Shown here piece by piece: positions 40,951-52,079 of a stretch of 64,000 bases of DNA. Under the pieces are notes generated by a model, which saw only the letters and a list, made by a program, of their open reading frames with translations, was not told the origin of the DNA and searched no databases. Source of the stretch: Lampris incognitus (lineage: Eukaryota > Chordata > Actinopteri > Lampriformes > Lampridae); contig NC_079214.1 in NCBI RefSeq assembly GCF_029633865.1, positions 28,589,333 to 28,653,332 of the forward strand, given 5' to 3'. The translations under genes and the position numbers were made by a program. How positions within the stretch are numbered: position 1 is the stretch's first letter; every line of letters starts with the position of its first letter.

Positions 40951-41354
40951 TGAGGTCGGTAAACAGGTGATCAGATAACAAGGCAACAGTGTCTAAATCG
41001 GCAGGCGAAAGGCGAGGTAAAAAAAAAAAGGCAAAAACATGTCAGGAAACTATAGGGCTCAAGAAACTCACACAAGGAAAAAAATGCTGGAACGCTGTCA
41101 CAAGGAACAAGACGAACTGTCACAGAAGGAAGGGAACACTAAGACTGTATACTCTGGAGGAGGGGAGACAATGAGACACAGGTGCAACACATTAGGGCAG
41201 GGCAGGTAATCACACAGGAGGGAGACACATGAGGGCAGGAAGTAAAGGACCTGAAACGAGACAAGAGGTGAGTATCAAAATGAAACAGGAAGTACAAGAC
41301 AAAGAAGACTGGGAGAAACAAAAGATAACTTAACTATCCAGACGGGGTGTGACA
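40951..41354 (-). repeat. 3' LTR of the Gypsy element
   Basis: Runs TGAGGTCGGTAAACAGG to GGGGTGTGACA. It differs from the other LTR at scattered bases, for example AACAAGGCAAC against AAAAAGGAAAC and GGGGTGTGACA against GGGGCGTGACA, so the insertion is not recent. Confidence 0.88.
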
Positions 41355-41369
41355 GTTCACCCCCCCCCA

Positions 41370-42960
41370 CGGCCGGCTCCAGACGGCCCAGGGTCGCCAG
41401 GATGGGCCTGATGGAAGTTCCAGATGAGGGAGGGGTCCATGATGTTGGTGGCTGAGATCCAGGAATGCTCCTCCGGGCCGTATCCCTCCCAGTCAACCAG
41501 GTATTGGGAGCCCCGGACCCGACGCCAGACCGCCAGGAGCTTGTGGACAGTGTAAACAGGGCCACCATCGACGAACTGGGGGGGGGGTTGGAGGCAGGGC
41601 CGGTTCTAGGGCCGGTTCCATGGCCGGTTTGATCTGACTCACATGGAAGGATGGGTGGACTCTCATGGCTCTGGGGAGTTTGAGCTTGACAGCAACTGGG
41701 TTAATGACCTTGGAAATAAGGAATGGCCCCACAAACCTGGGAGCGAGTTTCCGGGACTCCACTCTGAGAGGCAGGTCTTTAGTGGGTAGCTATACCCTCT
41801 GGCCGCTCCTGTAAGTGGGGGCAGGGATCCGCCGTCGGTCAGCAGCCTTCTTGTAACGCTCGGAATTGCGGAGCAGGGTGCGTCGGACCTGAGTCCAGGT
41901 GTGGCGACAGCGGCGCACCAGAGCCAGTGCAGAAGGCACACTGACCTCCCTCTCCAGGGCAGGGAAGAGAGGAGGTTGATATCCATAGGCACACTGAAAG
42001 GGGGAGAGACCAGTTGAGGAACATGGGAGAGAGTTGTGTGCATACTCAACCCAGGTGAGCTGACTGCTCCTTGTGTTGAGGCTCTGGGAGGCGAGGCAAC
42101 GCAGGCTGGTTGTTAGGGCCTAGGCGAACGCGCGGACCCAAGGAGGCAGGAGACAGTGCTGTGGTGCTAAAACGGGTTTATTCGTCTTAGCCAAAAGGTC
42201 AGCAACAGAAAAACAGGAAAAGGCAGGAGGCGGTGACTGAAGGCAGGCTGGCGCCTTCCCGGGATCTGGGCTGAAGCAACGAGGTCCTGGATCTGGAAAT
42301 GGCAAGGGGGAGAGTTTGGTCAAGAAACAAACAAACGGCGAGAACACTTTCTTGGTAAACTTCTTCTGGATAGGGTACGCAGGCACTACCGATGAGACGG
42401 AATTATCTGGCAAAGTGGTGAAGACTGAACCAGGCTGTTATGGAGGAGAGGTGGGTAATTGCACATGGGGATCAGGTGTGCCTTGCTGCACTCAGCCCAG
42501 AAGTAGATCAGCCACGCCTCCATGTCGCAGCCCATCCTGCAGGTACTCAGAGAGAGGAGGGGGAAAACCAACAGAAAACACTGACCATAACACTGGTCTC
42601 CAGCTCCTGGTTCAGCCGCTCTGTCTGACCATTGGTTTGGGGATGGTGGCCAGATGAGAGGCTGATGGATGCTCCCAGGAGTGAATAGAAAGCCCGCTAG
42701 AACTGTGCCACAAACTGCGGGCCCCGGTCAGACACAATGTTCCTGGGGAAGCCATGGAGGCGAAAAACATGATGCAGCATCACCTCGGCTTTCTCCTTGA
42801 CCGAGGGCAACTTGGGCAAGGGAACAAAATGAACCATCTTTGAAAATCTATCAACCACCGTGAGGATGGTGATGTTACCTTCGGAAGGGGAGACCAGTCA
42901 CAAAGTCCACGGAGATGTCTGACCAGGGTCGATGGGGCACAGGGAGTGGGCGAAGCTGAC
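41370..42960 (-). pseudogene. Gypsy integrase C-terminal part and chromodomain-like tail
   Basis: Minus-strand blocks are [12 protein letters not shown] (first catalytic Asp), LNQELETS before the nested LTR, then [60 protein letters not shown], and the chromodomain-like [16 protein letters not shown]. Stops and the inserted solo LTR at 42111-42592 break the frame. Confidence 0.85.
42111..42592 (-). repeat. Nested solo LTR of a different retrotransposon
   Basis: The 482-bp unit starts TGTTAGGGCC and ends CCATAACA. It is flanked by CTGGT on both sides (42106-42110 and 42593-42597), a 5-bp target duplication. It splits integrase codons: LNQELETS continues as LRCLASQ once it is removed. AATAAACCCG on the minus strand suggests the LTR reads in that direction. 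No internal coding sequence remains, so it is a solo LTR. Confidence 0.88.
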
Positions 42961-44600
42961 CAGAAGCTGGGCGTCGAGAGACCTTACTGCGAGCACACAC
43001 CGGACAGGCTGCCACGTACTCTGTCACCTCCTTCTCCATGACCGGCCACCAGAACTGCTGTCGTATGACGACCAAGGTCCTGCATACTCCAGGGTGACAG
43101 GATAACCGGGAAGAGTGGGCCCAGTGGATGACCTGTGAATGCAAAACAGGAGGCACAAACAGCCGGTTCGGCGGGCAGCCGGCCGGAGGTTGACAGTTCA
43201 CATTAGCCTCATTGACCCTTCTCTCAATGTCCCAAGTGGCAGAACCCACATCACACGAGGCAGGAAGAATGGGAGTAGGATCTTTGCAAGAGTTATCGGA
43301 GGGAAACGGGAAAGAGCATCAGGCTTTAAGTTCTTGGAGCCAGGGCGATAAGACAGGGTGAAATGGAACCAGTTGAAAAAGAGAGCCCACTTTGCCTGCC
43401 GAGAGTTGAGCCTCTTAGCCGTCCTCAAGTACTCAAGAATTTTATGATCCGTCCAGATGAGAAAAGGCTGTTCGGCCCCCTCCAACAAGTGCTTCCACTC
43501 CTCCAGTGCCACCTTGATGGCAAGCAGCTCATGGTTTCCAACATCATAGTTTCTCTCAGAGGCTGACTGCTTGTGGGAAAGAAAGGCACAGGGGTGTAGC
43601 TTATTGTCCTTAGCCGACCTCTGAGAGAGAACAGCTCCCACCTCCACGTCGGAGACATCCACCTCCACCACAAACTGCAGGTTGGGGTCAGGCAACGTGA
43701 GGACAGGAGCTGAGGTGAAGCTGGTCTTCAGTCTCTGGAAATCGGGCTCAGCTCAGGGGTTCCACTGGAAGCTAAGCTTAGAAGAGGTCAGTGCATGAAG
43801 GGGACAGCAACAGAACTAAAATTTCTGATGAACTTTCTGTAAAAGTTAGCAAACCCCAGCAGTCGCTGAACCTCCATACGGCTAGTGGGAGTGGGCCAAT
43901 CCACAACAGCGCCAACCTTTTCTGGATCCATCCTGACCTCCCTCTCAGACACAATGAACCCCAGGAAGGACACAGAGGGCACGTGAAACTCACACTTCTC
44001 AGCTTTGACAAAGAGTTGGTGGTGGAGGAGGTGCTAGAGGACCCGCCGGATGTGCTGAATATGAGTTTGCTCATCAGGGGAGAAGATTAAGATGTCGTCC
44101 AGGTAAACAAAAACAAACTCATTGAGCATATCCCGGAGGACGTCGTTCACCAGGGCCTGAAAGACAGCTGGGGCATTGGTAAGTCCAAATGGCATGACCG
44201 GGTACTCGTAATGACCACTGGGAGTGTTAAATGCTGTCTTCCATTCATCCCCCTCCCTTATTCTAACTAGGTGATAAGCATTCCTTAAGTCCAGTTTAGT
44301 GAAAACCTTAGCACCATTTAGTAGTTCAGAAGCAATGGAAATTAAAAGGAGGGGGTGATCTCGTTGAGTCCTCTGTAGTCAATGCAAGGCCGCAGAGTTT
44401 TATCCTTCTTGTCAAGGAAGAAGAACCCAGCGCCAGCGGGAGAGGAGGAAGGCCAAATACTCCCTGCAGCCAGGGATTCCTCAACGTACTTTCTCATGGC
44501 CTGGGTTTCAGGAGCTGACAGGGAATACAGGCGACCCTTGGGTGGTGAAGTTCCGAGGAGCAGGTCAATGGCGCAGTCATAGGCCCGGTGTGGAGGCAAG
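42875..44600 (-). pseudogene. Gypsy reverse transcriptase, RNase H and integrase zinc region
   Basis: Reverse transcriptase shows [14 protein letters not shown] and the active-site block VYLDDILIF near 44100, then [17 protein letters not shown] and [16 protein letters not shown]. RNase H shows [36 protein letters not shown] and [10 protein letters not shown]. The integrase HHCC finger is HSSRLSCHPG...CPVCARSK. These define a Ty3/Gypsy pol. Stops separate the blocks. Confidence 0.9.
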
Positions 44601-44984
44601 GATATGGCATGGGCCTTGCTAAAAACCTCCTTAAGGTCATGGTAGCAGACGGGAACCCGGGAAAGGTCGGAAAACTCTGGATCCAGGCTGGGGGAGTTCT
44701 GGGAGGTGTTAGGAGGTTGAAGCTCTGACAGGAAAGGTTGAGAGGGTGAGAAACAGTTCTTTGCACAAGTCTTTCCCCATGAAATTACCTGCCCTGTTTT
44801 CCAGTCTATATGGGGGCTGTGGAGTGTGAGCCAGGGGTATCCCAGGATAAGTGGGTGCTGAGGAGCTCGAAAGACATGAAAGCTGATTCTTTCGATGTGA
44901 GAGTCAGGAAAAGACAGGTGCAGTGACTGAGTGCGATGGGTGACCTTATATAATAGCCTACCGTCCAGGGCACTGGCATCCAGG

Positions 44985-45300
44985 GGCTAGTTGAGGTGGA
45001 AGGTTTTGAGGCCCAGCCTCCTGACTAGATCAAAGTCCATTAGGTTAGCATCTGAGCCGGAATCAACTCGGACTGGATGCTTAAGAGAAAACTCAGGGGA
45101 GATGAGAGACACTAGAGGTTGTAAACGAGAGGGATTAGAAACAGTCAAAGTACGGCTCACCAGTGCCCTCACCTTCACTGGCAAGCCCGGTCTTTAACAG
45201 GCAGAAGGCGATGAAGTGGCCCAGTTGGCCAAAGTAGATGCAGCGACCCTCTGAAACTCATCGCTGGCGTTCCTCTAGGGTCAGGTGGGTTCGGCCAAGC
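44985..45300 (-). pseudogene. Gypsy nucleocapsid knuckle and aspartic protease
   Basis: After LTLEERQR the frame gives CIYFGQLGHFIAFC, a CCHC knuckle whose second cysteine position is Phe. HPVRVDSGSDANLMD follows, where the protease active site should read D-S/T-G-A but has Asp in place of Ala or Ser. Both changes suggest decay. Confidence 0.75.
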
Positions 45301-45868
45301 TGCATAGGTTCCTCCGTGTCTTGGGGAGGCGCTGTGATAGAGTCAGCAGGAGGAGTGCGTTGCCAGGAAGAAAAAGAAGAGTTCCTGACCTGTTGCCTCC
45401 GCTGGAGCAGCGGGGAACTGCAGGGTCTTTTTTCTGCCTCTCTCTCTCTCATACAGATGCTTGTCAATCTTTATAGCCAGGGCTATAAGGGAATCCAGCT
45501 CTGCAGGTAGGTCAAGGGGGGCTAATTGGTCTTTGAGAGTGTCAGAAAGTCCATCAAGAAAAGCATCAAACAAGGCTGGCTGATTCCAATCACTCTCTGC
45601 TGCTAGAGTGTGGAACTCTATGGCGTAATCAGAGACCCTCTTCTTACCCTGTCGCAGTCTCACCAGGGCTCTGCATCTTCCGCATTTGGTCAAAGAGATG
45701 GTTGAGCTGGGTTCCGAAAGCTGCCAAGAGGGACTCCTGACGGTCTATCAGCTCCTTCACTTAATGGCAAAGAAGATTAATCTGTTCATCTTGACTCTGG
45801 ATCTTGTGAACCTGTGCCCGGAGCACAGAGCGTACTGTATCTGAGTCCGCTGAGTCTATGTTATGGCC
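45300..45868 (-). pseudogene. Gypsy gag
   Basis: The frame contains DSADSDTVRSVLRAQ, then CRALVRLRQGKKRVSDYAIE, FHTLAAESDWNQPALFDAF and IALAIKIDKHLYERER, the usual Sushi-type gag core. The expected start codon reads ATA (NIDSADS) and there are stops, so it is not translatable as it stands. Confidence 0.8.
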
Positions 45869-45956
45869 AGTTCGTACTGTCAGTACTGAACCACAGGCTT
45901 GGACTCAAAATGCAGACTCAGTCTCAGTTCAGAAAAATCAGTCTTTTTAATAAAAA

Positions 45957-46356
45957 TGAGGTCGGTAAACAGGTGATCAGATAAAAAGGAAACAGTGTCC
46001 AAATCGGCAGGCGAAAGGTGAGGTAAAAAAAAGAGGCAAAAACAGGTCAGGAAACTATAGGGCTCAAGAAACTCACACAAGGAAAAAATGCTGGAACGCT
46101 GTCACAAGGAACAAGACGAACTGGCACAGAAGGAAGGGAACACTAGGACTATATACTCTGGAGGAGGGGAGACAATGAAACACAGGTGCAACACATTAGG
46201 GCAGGGCAGGTAATCACACAGGAGGGAGACACGAGGGCAGGAAGTAAAGGACCTGAAACGAGACAAGAGGTGAGTATCAAAATGAAACAGGAAGTACAAG
46301 ACAAAGAAGACTGGGAGAAACAAAAGATAACTTAACTATCCAAACGGGGCGTGACA
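45957..46356 (-). repeat. 5' LTR of the Gypsy element
   Basis: Runs TGAGGTCGGTAAACAGG to GGGGCGTGACA and pairs with 40951-41354. Confidence 0.88.
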
Positions 46357-47247
46357 ATTACTGTAAAAAACGGTGTCATATCGCCCGTGTGTGTGTAGGC
46401 AGTGGATAAAGGACAAAGGCAAGCAGACTCGGACGCTGGGCTCAAGGAAAGCCCATCTCATGTCAGTGTTCTCCGTCGTCGGTTGTATAGAAAGGGGAGG
46501 AACAGGCTGATTACCTTTTGGCACTGAAAGAGAGACCAAATGGTCCACTAGTGATAACAGTGGAGCTGACTGAACAATTGCCCAGTGCATTTTGACGTGG
46601 ACACGGGAGCATCTCGTATGGTCACAGGTGAGGAGTGTTTTACCAGACTACAAGCCACAGTCCCAGGGTTGGAGTTGCAGCCTTCCGCAATCGTGCTGAG
46701 GTCTTTCATGTGGGAGAATGTCGATGTCCAAGGCAAAACTAAGGTGAATGTGCGCTATAAGGGCCAGACATTACAGTTGAACATGCTGGTAGTCCACAGC
46801 TGAGGTCCTAATCTGCTGGGACGGGACTGGATGGGCGTGTTGTGGCTCGACTGGAAGGAGCTTTTCAAGCCAATTTTCAGGGTCGCAGATGGCGAGCTGC
46901 AACATGTTCTCTTCAAACATGATGATATCTTCAAAGATTAATTTGAGACATTAAAAGGGATGGAAGTGCATTTCCATATTGATCAGAATGTGAACCTCGC
47001 TATTGTAAGGCCAGACCTGTGCCATTTGCCATTTGATCAAAGACTGAAGCAGAGCTAGACCGACTACAAGCAATAGGGGTCATCGAACCTGTGACACACT
47101 CAGATTGGGCTACATCGACCATGCCTGTACTGAAGCCAGACAATACAGTCAGAATTTGCGGATACTATAAGCTGACTGCAAACTTAGCTTCAAGACTGGA
47201 GCAATAACCCTTGCCACAAATTGAAGAGCTTTTTGCAAAACTGGCAG

Positions 47248-47312
47248 GATGCAGAAGCTACTCCAAACTAGACATTTATGGGAAATGTCTAGTTTGGAGT
47301 AGCTTCTGCATC
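47248..47312. repeat. Perfect 30-bp hairpin inside the reverse transcriptase frame
   Basis: Left arm 47248-47277 and right arm 47283-47312 are exact reverse complements around ATGGG. The left arm is native coding sequence (CRSYSKLDI). The right arm replaces the few codons that should link KLDI to QQLVLTEDS. Confidence 0.97.
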
Positions 47313-48196
47313 AACAGTTGGTGTTGACGGAAGACTCACGCAAGCTGCTGACAATTAACACTCACAAGGGGTTATTCCAGTACTCACATCTCCCTTTTGG
47401 GTTTTCATCAGCCTGTGCAATTTTTCAGAGGACAATGGAGAACTTACTGGCCAGGATCCCACACACAGCGGTATATCTGGATGATGTGCTCATCATGGGA
47501 GCGACAGAGGAAGATCACCTTCGAAATCTTGACCTGGTCTTAACACGACTAGACGAAGCAGGACCCAGGCTGAAAAAGTCCAAATGTGAGTTCATGGCTC
47601 CAGCAGTCGAATATCTTGGACACAGGGTATCTGCCGCCAGTCTCCAGCCCCTGGAGAAGAAAGTAAGGGCCATCAAAGAGGCCCCAGAGCCCAAAGATGT
47701 GATAGAGCTGCTAGGAATGATTAATTACTATGAGCGGTTTCTTCAGGATTTGTCATCAACCTTAGCCCAACTTCATTATCTCCTCAAGACAGGTGTAAAA
47801 TGGATGTGGGGGTCTCAACAGCATGTAGCATTCCAGAGAACTAACGACCTACTGTCAGCATCGACACTGCTGGTACATTATGACCCACAGTTGCCCCTGA
47901 TCATAAAATGTGATGGCTCCATGTAAGGAGTTGGAGCAGTTTTGTCACATAGGATGGACAACTCTGAGAGGCCCATCTGCTTTGCGTCCCGCTCTTTGTC
48001 GCCAGCAGAAAAGAACTACTTTCAGCTGGAGAAAGAAGCACTAGCTGTTATTTTTGCTGTGAAGAAGCTCCACCAATATGTGTATGGCCGTAACTGCACC
48101 ATCCAGACTGACCACAAGCCCCTACTGGGTCTACTGGGTGAGCTTAAAAACATTCAATCAGCTGCATCACCGCGCCTTCAACGCTGGGCACTACTA

Positions 48197-48242
48197 CTGG
48201 CTCAATATCGGTACATCTGAGGATGTACCGATATTGAGCCAG
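48197..48242. repeat. Perfect 21-bp hairpin at the end of the RNase H frame
   Basis: Left arm 48197-48217 (CTGGCTCAATATCGGTACATC) and right arm 48222-48242 are exact reverse complements around TGAG. The left arm encodes LAQYRYI, and coding similarity ends at the turn. Confidence 0.97.
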
Positions 48243-49138
48243 GTGTACTGTACTGATACAGAAACTCATGGGAGGACTTGAAACTGAACGAACACAACTT
48301 TGAGCTTGAGTAAGTAGAAAATCAATTATTGAGACAAATGTCAAGATGACTGCCCTAACTTCAGCATTGACTTGATCTTAACACACAGTAAGTGCATTTT
48401 AACTTCTGGAGTGATTCCGAATTGCTGGCTCATCTAGAATAGAGTAAGTATCATCTTTCTTGCTTAACAAGTTGCTATTAGTCTTATTCCAGCTGCTTGA
48501 ACATTAGTCCTTTTCTCTAAAGATCTGCTGCTGGTTCCCAATGGGAACTAGTGGGATCTTATTCTAGCTACAGCTGTAGCTGTTTTTCACCTAGTGTGTC
48601 CTTAAATGTTTTTTGTTGCCTAGCTGTTTCGACTTAGTTATCCTTTTAGCTTATAAATATATTCCTTGTTAACTTGCTGTTTGAAGGTTTAATAGTTTTG
48701 TGTGAGGTTTGATAGAGTTTTACATAAGTGACCAGTTTCTGGGCAATAGGCCTACTGTCATCTTAGCTCTTTGGCCAATTGGGTGTTAAGTGGCCAGGGT
48801 GTGACCAGAATATCAAAGGGATTTATAAGTCTGGCCTGGTTCAGTTTCAATCAAGTGTGCATTTTAACTTCTGGAGTGATTCTGAATTGCTGGATCATCT
48901 AGAATAGAGTAAGTATCATCTTTCCTGCTTAACAAGTTGCTATTAGTCTTATTCCAGCTGCCTGAGTATTAGTCCTTTTCTCTATAGATCTGCTGCTGGT
49001 TCCTAGTGGGAACTAGTAGGATCTTATTCCAGGTGCAGCTGTGTTATTTTAGCTGTAGCTGTTTTTCACTTAGTGTGTCCTTAAATATTTCTTGTTGCCT
49101 AGCTGTTTCAACTTAGTTATCCTTTTAGCTTATATATA

Positions 49139-50353
49139 CACTCACTGGCCACTTTATTAGGTACACCTTGCTAGTACCGGGTTGGACCCCCTTTTGCCTT
49201 CAGAACTGCCTTAATCCTTCGTGGCATAGATTCAACAAGGTACTGGAAACATTCCTCAGAGAGTTTGGTCCATATTGACATGATGGCATCACGCAGTTGC
49301 TGCAGATTTGTCGGCTGCACATCCATGATGCGAATCTCCCGGTCCACCACATCCCAAAGGTGCTCTATTGGATTGAGATCTGGTGACTGTGGAGGCCATT
49401 TGAGTACAGTGAACTCATTGTCATGTTCAAGAAACCAGTCTGAGATGATTCGAGCTTTATGACATGGCGCGTTATCCTGCTGGAAGTAGCCCTCAGAAGA
49501 TGGGAACACTGTGGTCATAAAGGGATGGACATGGTCAGCAACAATACTCAGGTAGGCTGTGGCGTTGACACGATGCTCAATTGGTACTAAGGGGCCCAAA
49601 GTGTGCCAAGAAAATATCCCCCACACCATTACACCACCAGCCTGAACCGTTGATACAAGGCAGGATGGATCCATGCTTTCATGTTGTTGACGCCAAATTC
49701 TGACCCTACCATCCGAATGTCGCAGCAGAAATCGAGACTCATCAGACCAGGCAACGTTTTTCCAATCTTCTATTGTCCAATTTTGGTGAGCCTGTGCGAA
49801 TTGTAGCCTCAGTTTCCTGTTCTTAGCTGACAGGAGTGGGCACCCGGTGTGGTCTTCTGCTGCTGTAGCCCATCTGCCTCAAGGTTCGACGTGTTGTGCG
49901 TTCAGAGATGCTCTTCTGCATACCTCAGTTGTAATGAGTGGTTATTTGAGTTACTGTTGCCTTTCTGTCAGCTCGAACCAGTCTGGCCATTCTCCTCTGA
50001 CCTCTGGCATCAACAAGGCATTTTCGCCCACAGAACTGCCGCTCACTTGATATTTTCTCTTTTTCGTACCATTTTCTGTAAACCCTAGAGATGGTTGTGC
50101 GTGAAAATCCCAGTAGATCAGCAGTTTCTGAAATACTCAGACCAGCCCGACTGGCACCAACAACCATGCCACGTTCAAAGTCACTTAAATCACCTTTCTT
50201 CCCCATTCTGATGCTCGGTTTGAACTGCAGCAGATCGTCTTGACCATGTCTACATGCCTAAATGCATTGAGTTGCTGCCATGTGATTGGCTGATTAGAAA
50301 TTTGCGTTAACGAGCAGTTGGACAGGTGTGCCAAATAAAGTGGCCGGTGAGTG
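49139..50353 (-). mobile_element. Tc1-like DNA transposon, nearly intact
   Basis: The termini CACTCACTGGCCACTTTATT and, at the right, AATAAAGTGGCCGGTGAGTG are inverted repeats. TA lies on each side (49137-49138 and 50354-50355), as for Tc1/mariner elements. The 1215-bp length allows a transposase of the usual size. Insertion into the second 465-bp unit gives a clear empty-site comparison at 48650. Confidence 0.93.
49171..50206 (-). pseudogene. Tc1-like transposase with one stop and one frameshift
   Basis: The N-terminus has the paired helix-turn-helix region (KGDLSDFERGMVVGASRAGL, then ETADLLGFSRTTISRVYRKW). The catalytic part has [22 protein letters not shown] and SPDLNPIEHLWDVVDREI, the DDE/D-type triad context of Tc1. 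An in-frame TGA follows THYN, and one extra C in the run before CTCCTGTCAGC shifts the frame. Apart from these the sequence is well preserved. Confidence 0.88.
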
Positions 50354-50503
50354 TATATTCCTTGGTAACTTGCTGTTTTGCAGCTTTAATAGTTTTGTGT
50401 GAGGTTTGATAGAGTTTTACATAAGTGACCAGTTTCTGGGCAATAGGCCTACTTTCATTTTAGCTATTTGGCCAATTGGGTGTTAAGTGGCCAGGGTGTG
50501 ACC

Positions 50504-52070
50504 TGCACTCCGGGCAGACAATTAGCAATCAGTGTTCCTTATGTCACTGGTGCTACTTGGCATCAGGCAAACAAGCCAAGGGAAAACAGGTCTAGGCTGA
50601 ACAAAGGCAAGCGTGACTTTTTCAAGCCAAGACATCATTAAGCAAGGATTGCTCTTTTTAGATCCAATCAGTCATCTGTATTTAGTGTACCTAATATAGA
50701 CTATGTGTTACCTTCACATTCCTGTCCTTTCCTCTTCCCAGGGCTGGCATAGACGATGGGTCACTCCTCAGCGCTGTGACCCTACCAATCTCATCTATCC
50801 CACTCTCTCTACTCACGTTGAGCAAGTGGGGATGGGAGGGCTCTGGAATTGCCAGTCCGTGGTGCCGAAAGGTGAGTTTATCTCAGGCTACGCATCCTTG
50901 CTCTCCCTCAACTTTCTTGCTCTGAGACCTGGATTACGTCAGAAAACACTATCGTGCCCACAGCTCTGTCAGATGTGTACTCTTTTTCTCACACTCCCAG
51001 AGCTGGGAGGCAAGGTGGTGGTACTGGCGTGCTAATCTCCCGAAATGGAAATACTCTCTTGTTTCCATTCCACAATTTTCTCCACCCTCTTTTGAATTTC
51101 ATGCAGTTACTGTCTCTTATCCAGTCAAATTCACCATTGTGGTTGTGTACCACCCACCAGCCCCCCTTGGTGACTTTCTGGAGGAGCTTGACACACTTAT
51201 GACTCTGCACTATCCTTCTCTGTGACTTCAACATCCACACTGACAAGCTAGATCCTCTCTCTCTTTCCTTTCCTCCTTTGACCTTGACCTCTCATCCTCT
51301 CCTCCTACCCACAAGGCCGGCAACCAGCTGGACCTTATCTTTACTAGACACTGTTCTATTTCCAATCTCTCTGTTACTCCCCTCCAGCTCTCTGACCACT
51401 ATTTCATGTCCTACTCTCTTCTCCCCCCTCAGCCCCTACCCACATGGTTTCCACCCGTAGACACCTCCGCTCTCTCTCCGCCACTGATCTTTCTTCCTCT
51501 GTTACCTCTATCCTTCCTACACCTGAATCTTTCTCTCTCCTACCCCCTGACACTGCTACTGACCTTCTCTCTACCCTCTCCTCCTCTCTGGACAACCTCT
51601 GTCCCATCACCTCCAGGCTTGCACGTCCAACTCCACCTGCCCTTTGGCCGTCCGACTCAGTACGTACTGACAGACGGAGCGTAAGAGTGGCAGAGCGCAA
51701 GTGGAGAAAAGGCAAACTCCCAGAGGACCTTCTCAACTTCCAATCTCTTCTTTCCACTTTCTCCTCCTCCCTTTCTGTTGCTAAAGCTGCCTTCTATTGC
51801 TCTAAAATCCAATCCTCTGCCTCTAATCCCAAGAAACTCTTTGAAACTTCTCTACGCTTCTTCAACCCCCACCTCCTCCTTCTACTTCCTCCGTCCTCCC
51901 TGATGACTTCACTAACTTCTTTGACAAGAAGGTAAACGACATCAGATCCTCCTTTTCTCACCACCCGGTTAGCACTCCTTGCATCAGCCCACCCTCTGCA
52001 CCCTCCCTCACCTCTCCATGTCCCACCCTCTCCCCCGACGAGGTCCTCAACCTCATGATGCCGAGACACA
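50504..52070 (+). pseudogene. LINE endonuclease domain (L2/CR1-type), 3' part missing
   Basis: Frames in order contain LLSLNFLALR, YSFSHTPRA, GGTGVLISR, VTVSYPVKFTIVVVYHPP, GDFLEELDTL, CDFNIHTDKLD, and LQLSDHYFM with the catalytic Ser-Asp-His. Then come SLDNLCP, VAERKWRKGKLPEDL and PTLSPDEVLNLM. This is the apurinic-type endonuclease and linker of a fish non-LTR retrotransposon. The match stops near 52060, before the reverse transcriptase. Several frameshifts are present. Confidence 0.85.
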
Positions 52071-52079
52071 GTGATGTGC

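Larger units (their letters stand above)
40951..46356 (-). mobile_element. Ty3/Gypsy LTR retrotransposon, complete ends, decayed
   Basis: Two similar LTRs in direct orientation (40951-41354 and 45957-46356) enclose gag and pol on the minus strand in the order gag, protease, reverse transcriptase, RNase H, integrase, chromodomain-like tail. The LTRs begin TG and end CA, with TGTCAC at the 5' edge on the element strand. A purine-rich tract (GTGGGGGGGGGTGAAC) abuts the 3' LTR as a polypurine tract would. No matching target duplication was found at the outer edges, so the ends may be a few bases off. The layout resembles the Sushi type of vertebrate chromovirus. Stops and frameshifts are frequent. 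Confidence 0.9.
46560..48290 (+). pseudogene. Second Gypsy pol fragment (protease, reverse transcriptase, RNase H)
   Basis: On the plus strand the blocks are a protease-like FDVDTGASRMVTGEECF, then reverse transcriptase HKGLFQYSHLPFGFSSA, VYLDDVLIMGATEEDHL and YLGHRVSAASLQPLEKK, then RNase H CFASRSLSPAEKNYFQLE and TIQTDHKPLLGLLGE. The sequence resembles the K02A2.6-like class of Gypsy pol common in animals. Stops occur (for example after LVVHS at 46803 and at 47926). Two short perfect hairpins, at 47248-47312 and 48197-48242, replace or end coding sequence. No LTRs were found. Confidence 0.85.
48392..50503 (+). repeat. Two tandem units of about 465 bp, the second split by a Tc1-like element
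   Basis: Unit 1 is 48392-48856. Unit 2 starts at 48857 and resumes at 50356 after the transposon, ending GGCCAGGGTGTGACC at 50503. Shared landmarks are GTGCATTTTAACTTCTGGAG, AACAAGTTGCTATTAGTC and AGTTTTACATAAGTGACCAG. The units lie directly before a LINE endonuclease frame and could be its 5' promoter monomers. Confidence 0.85.
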
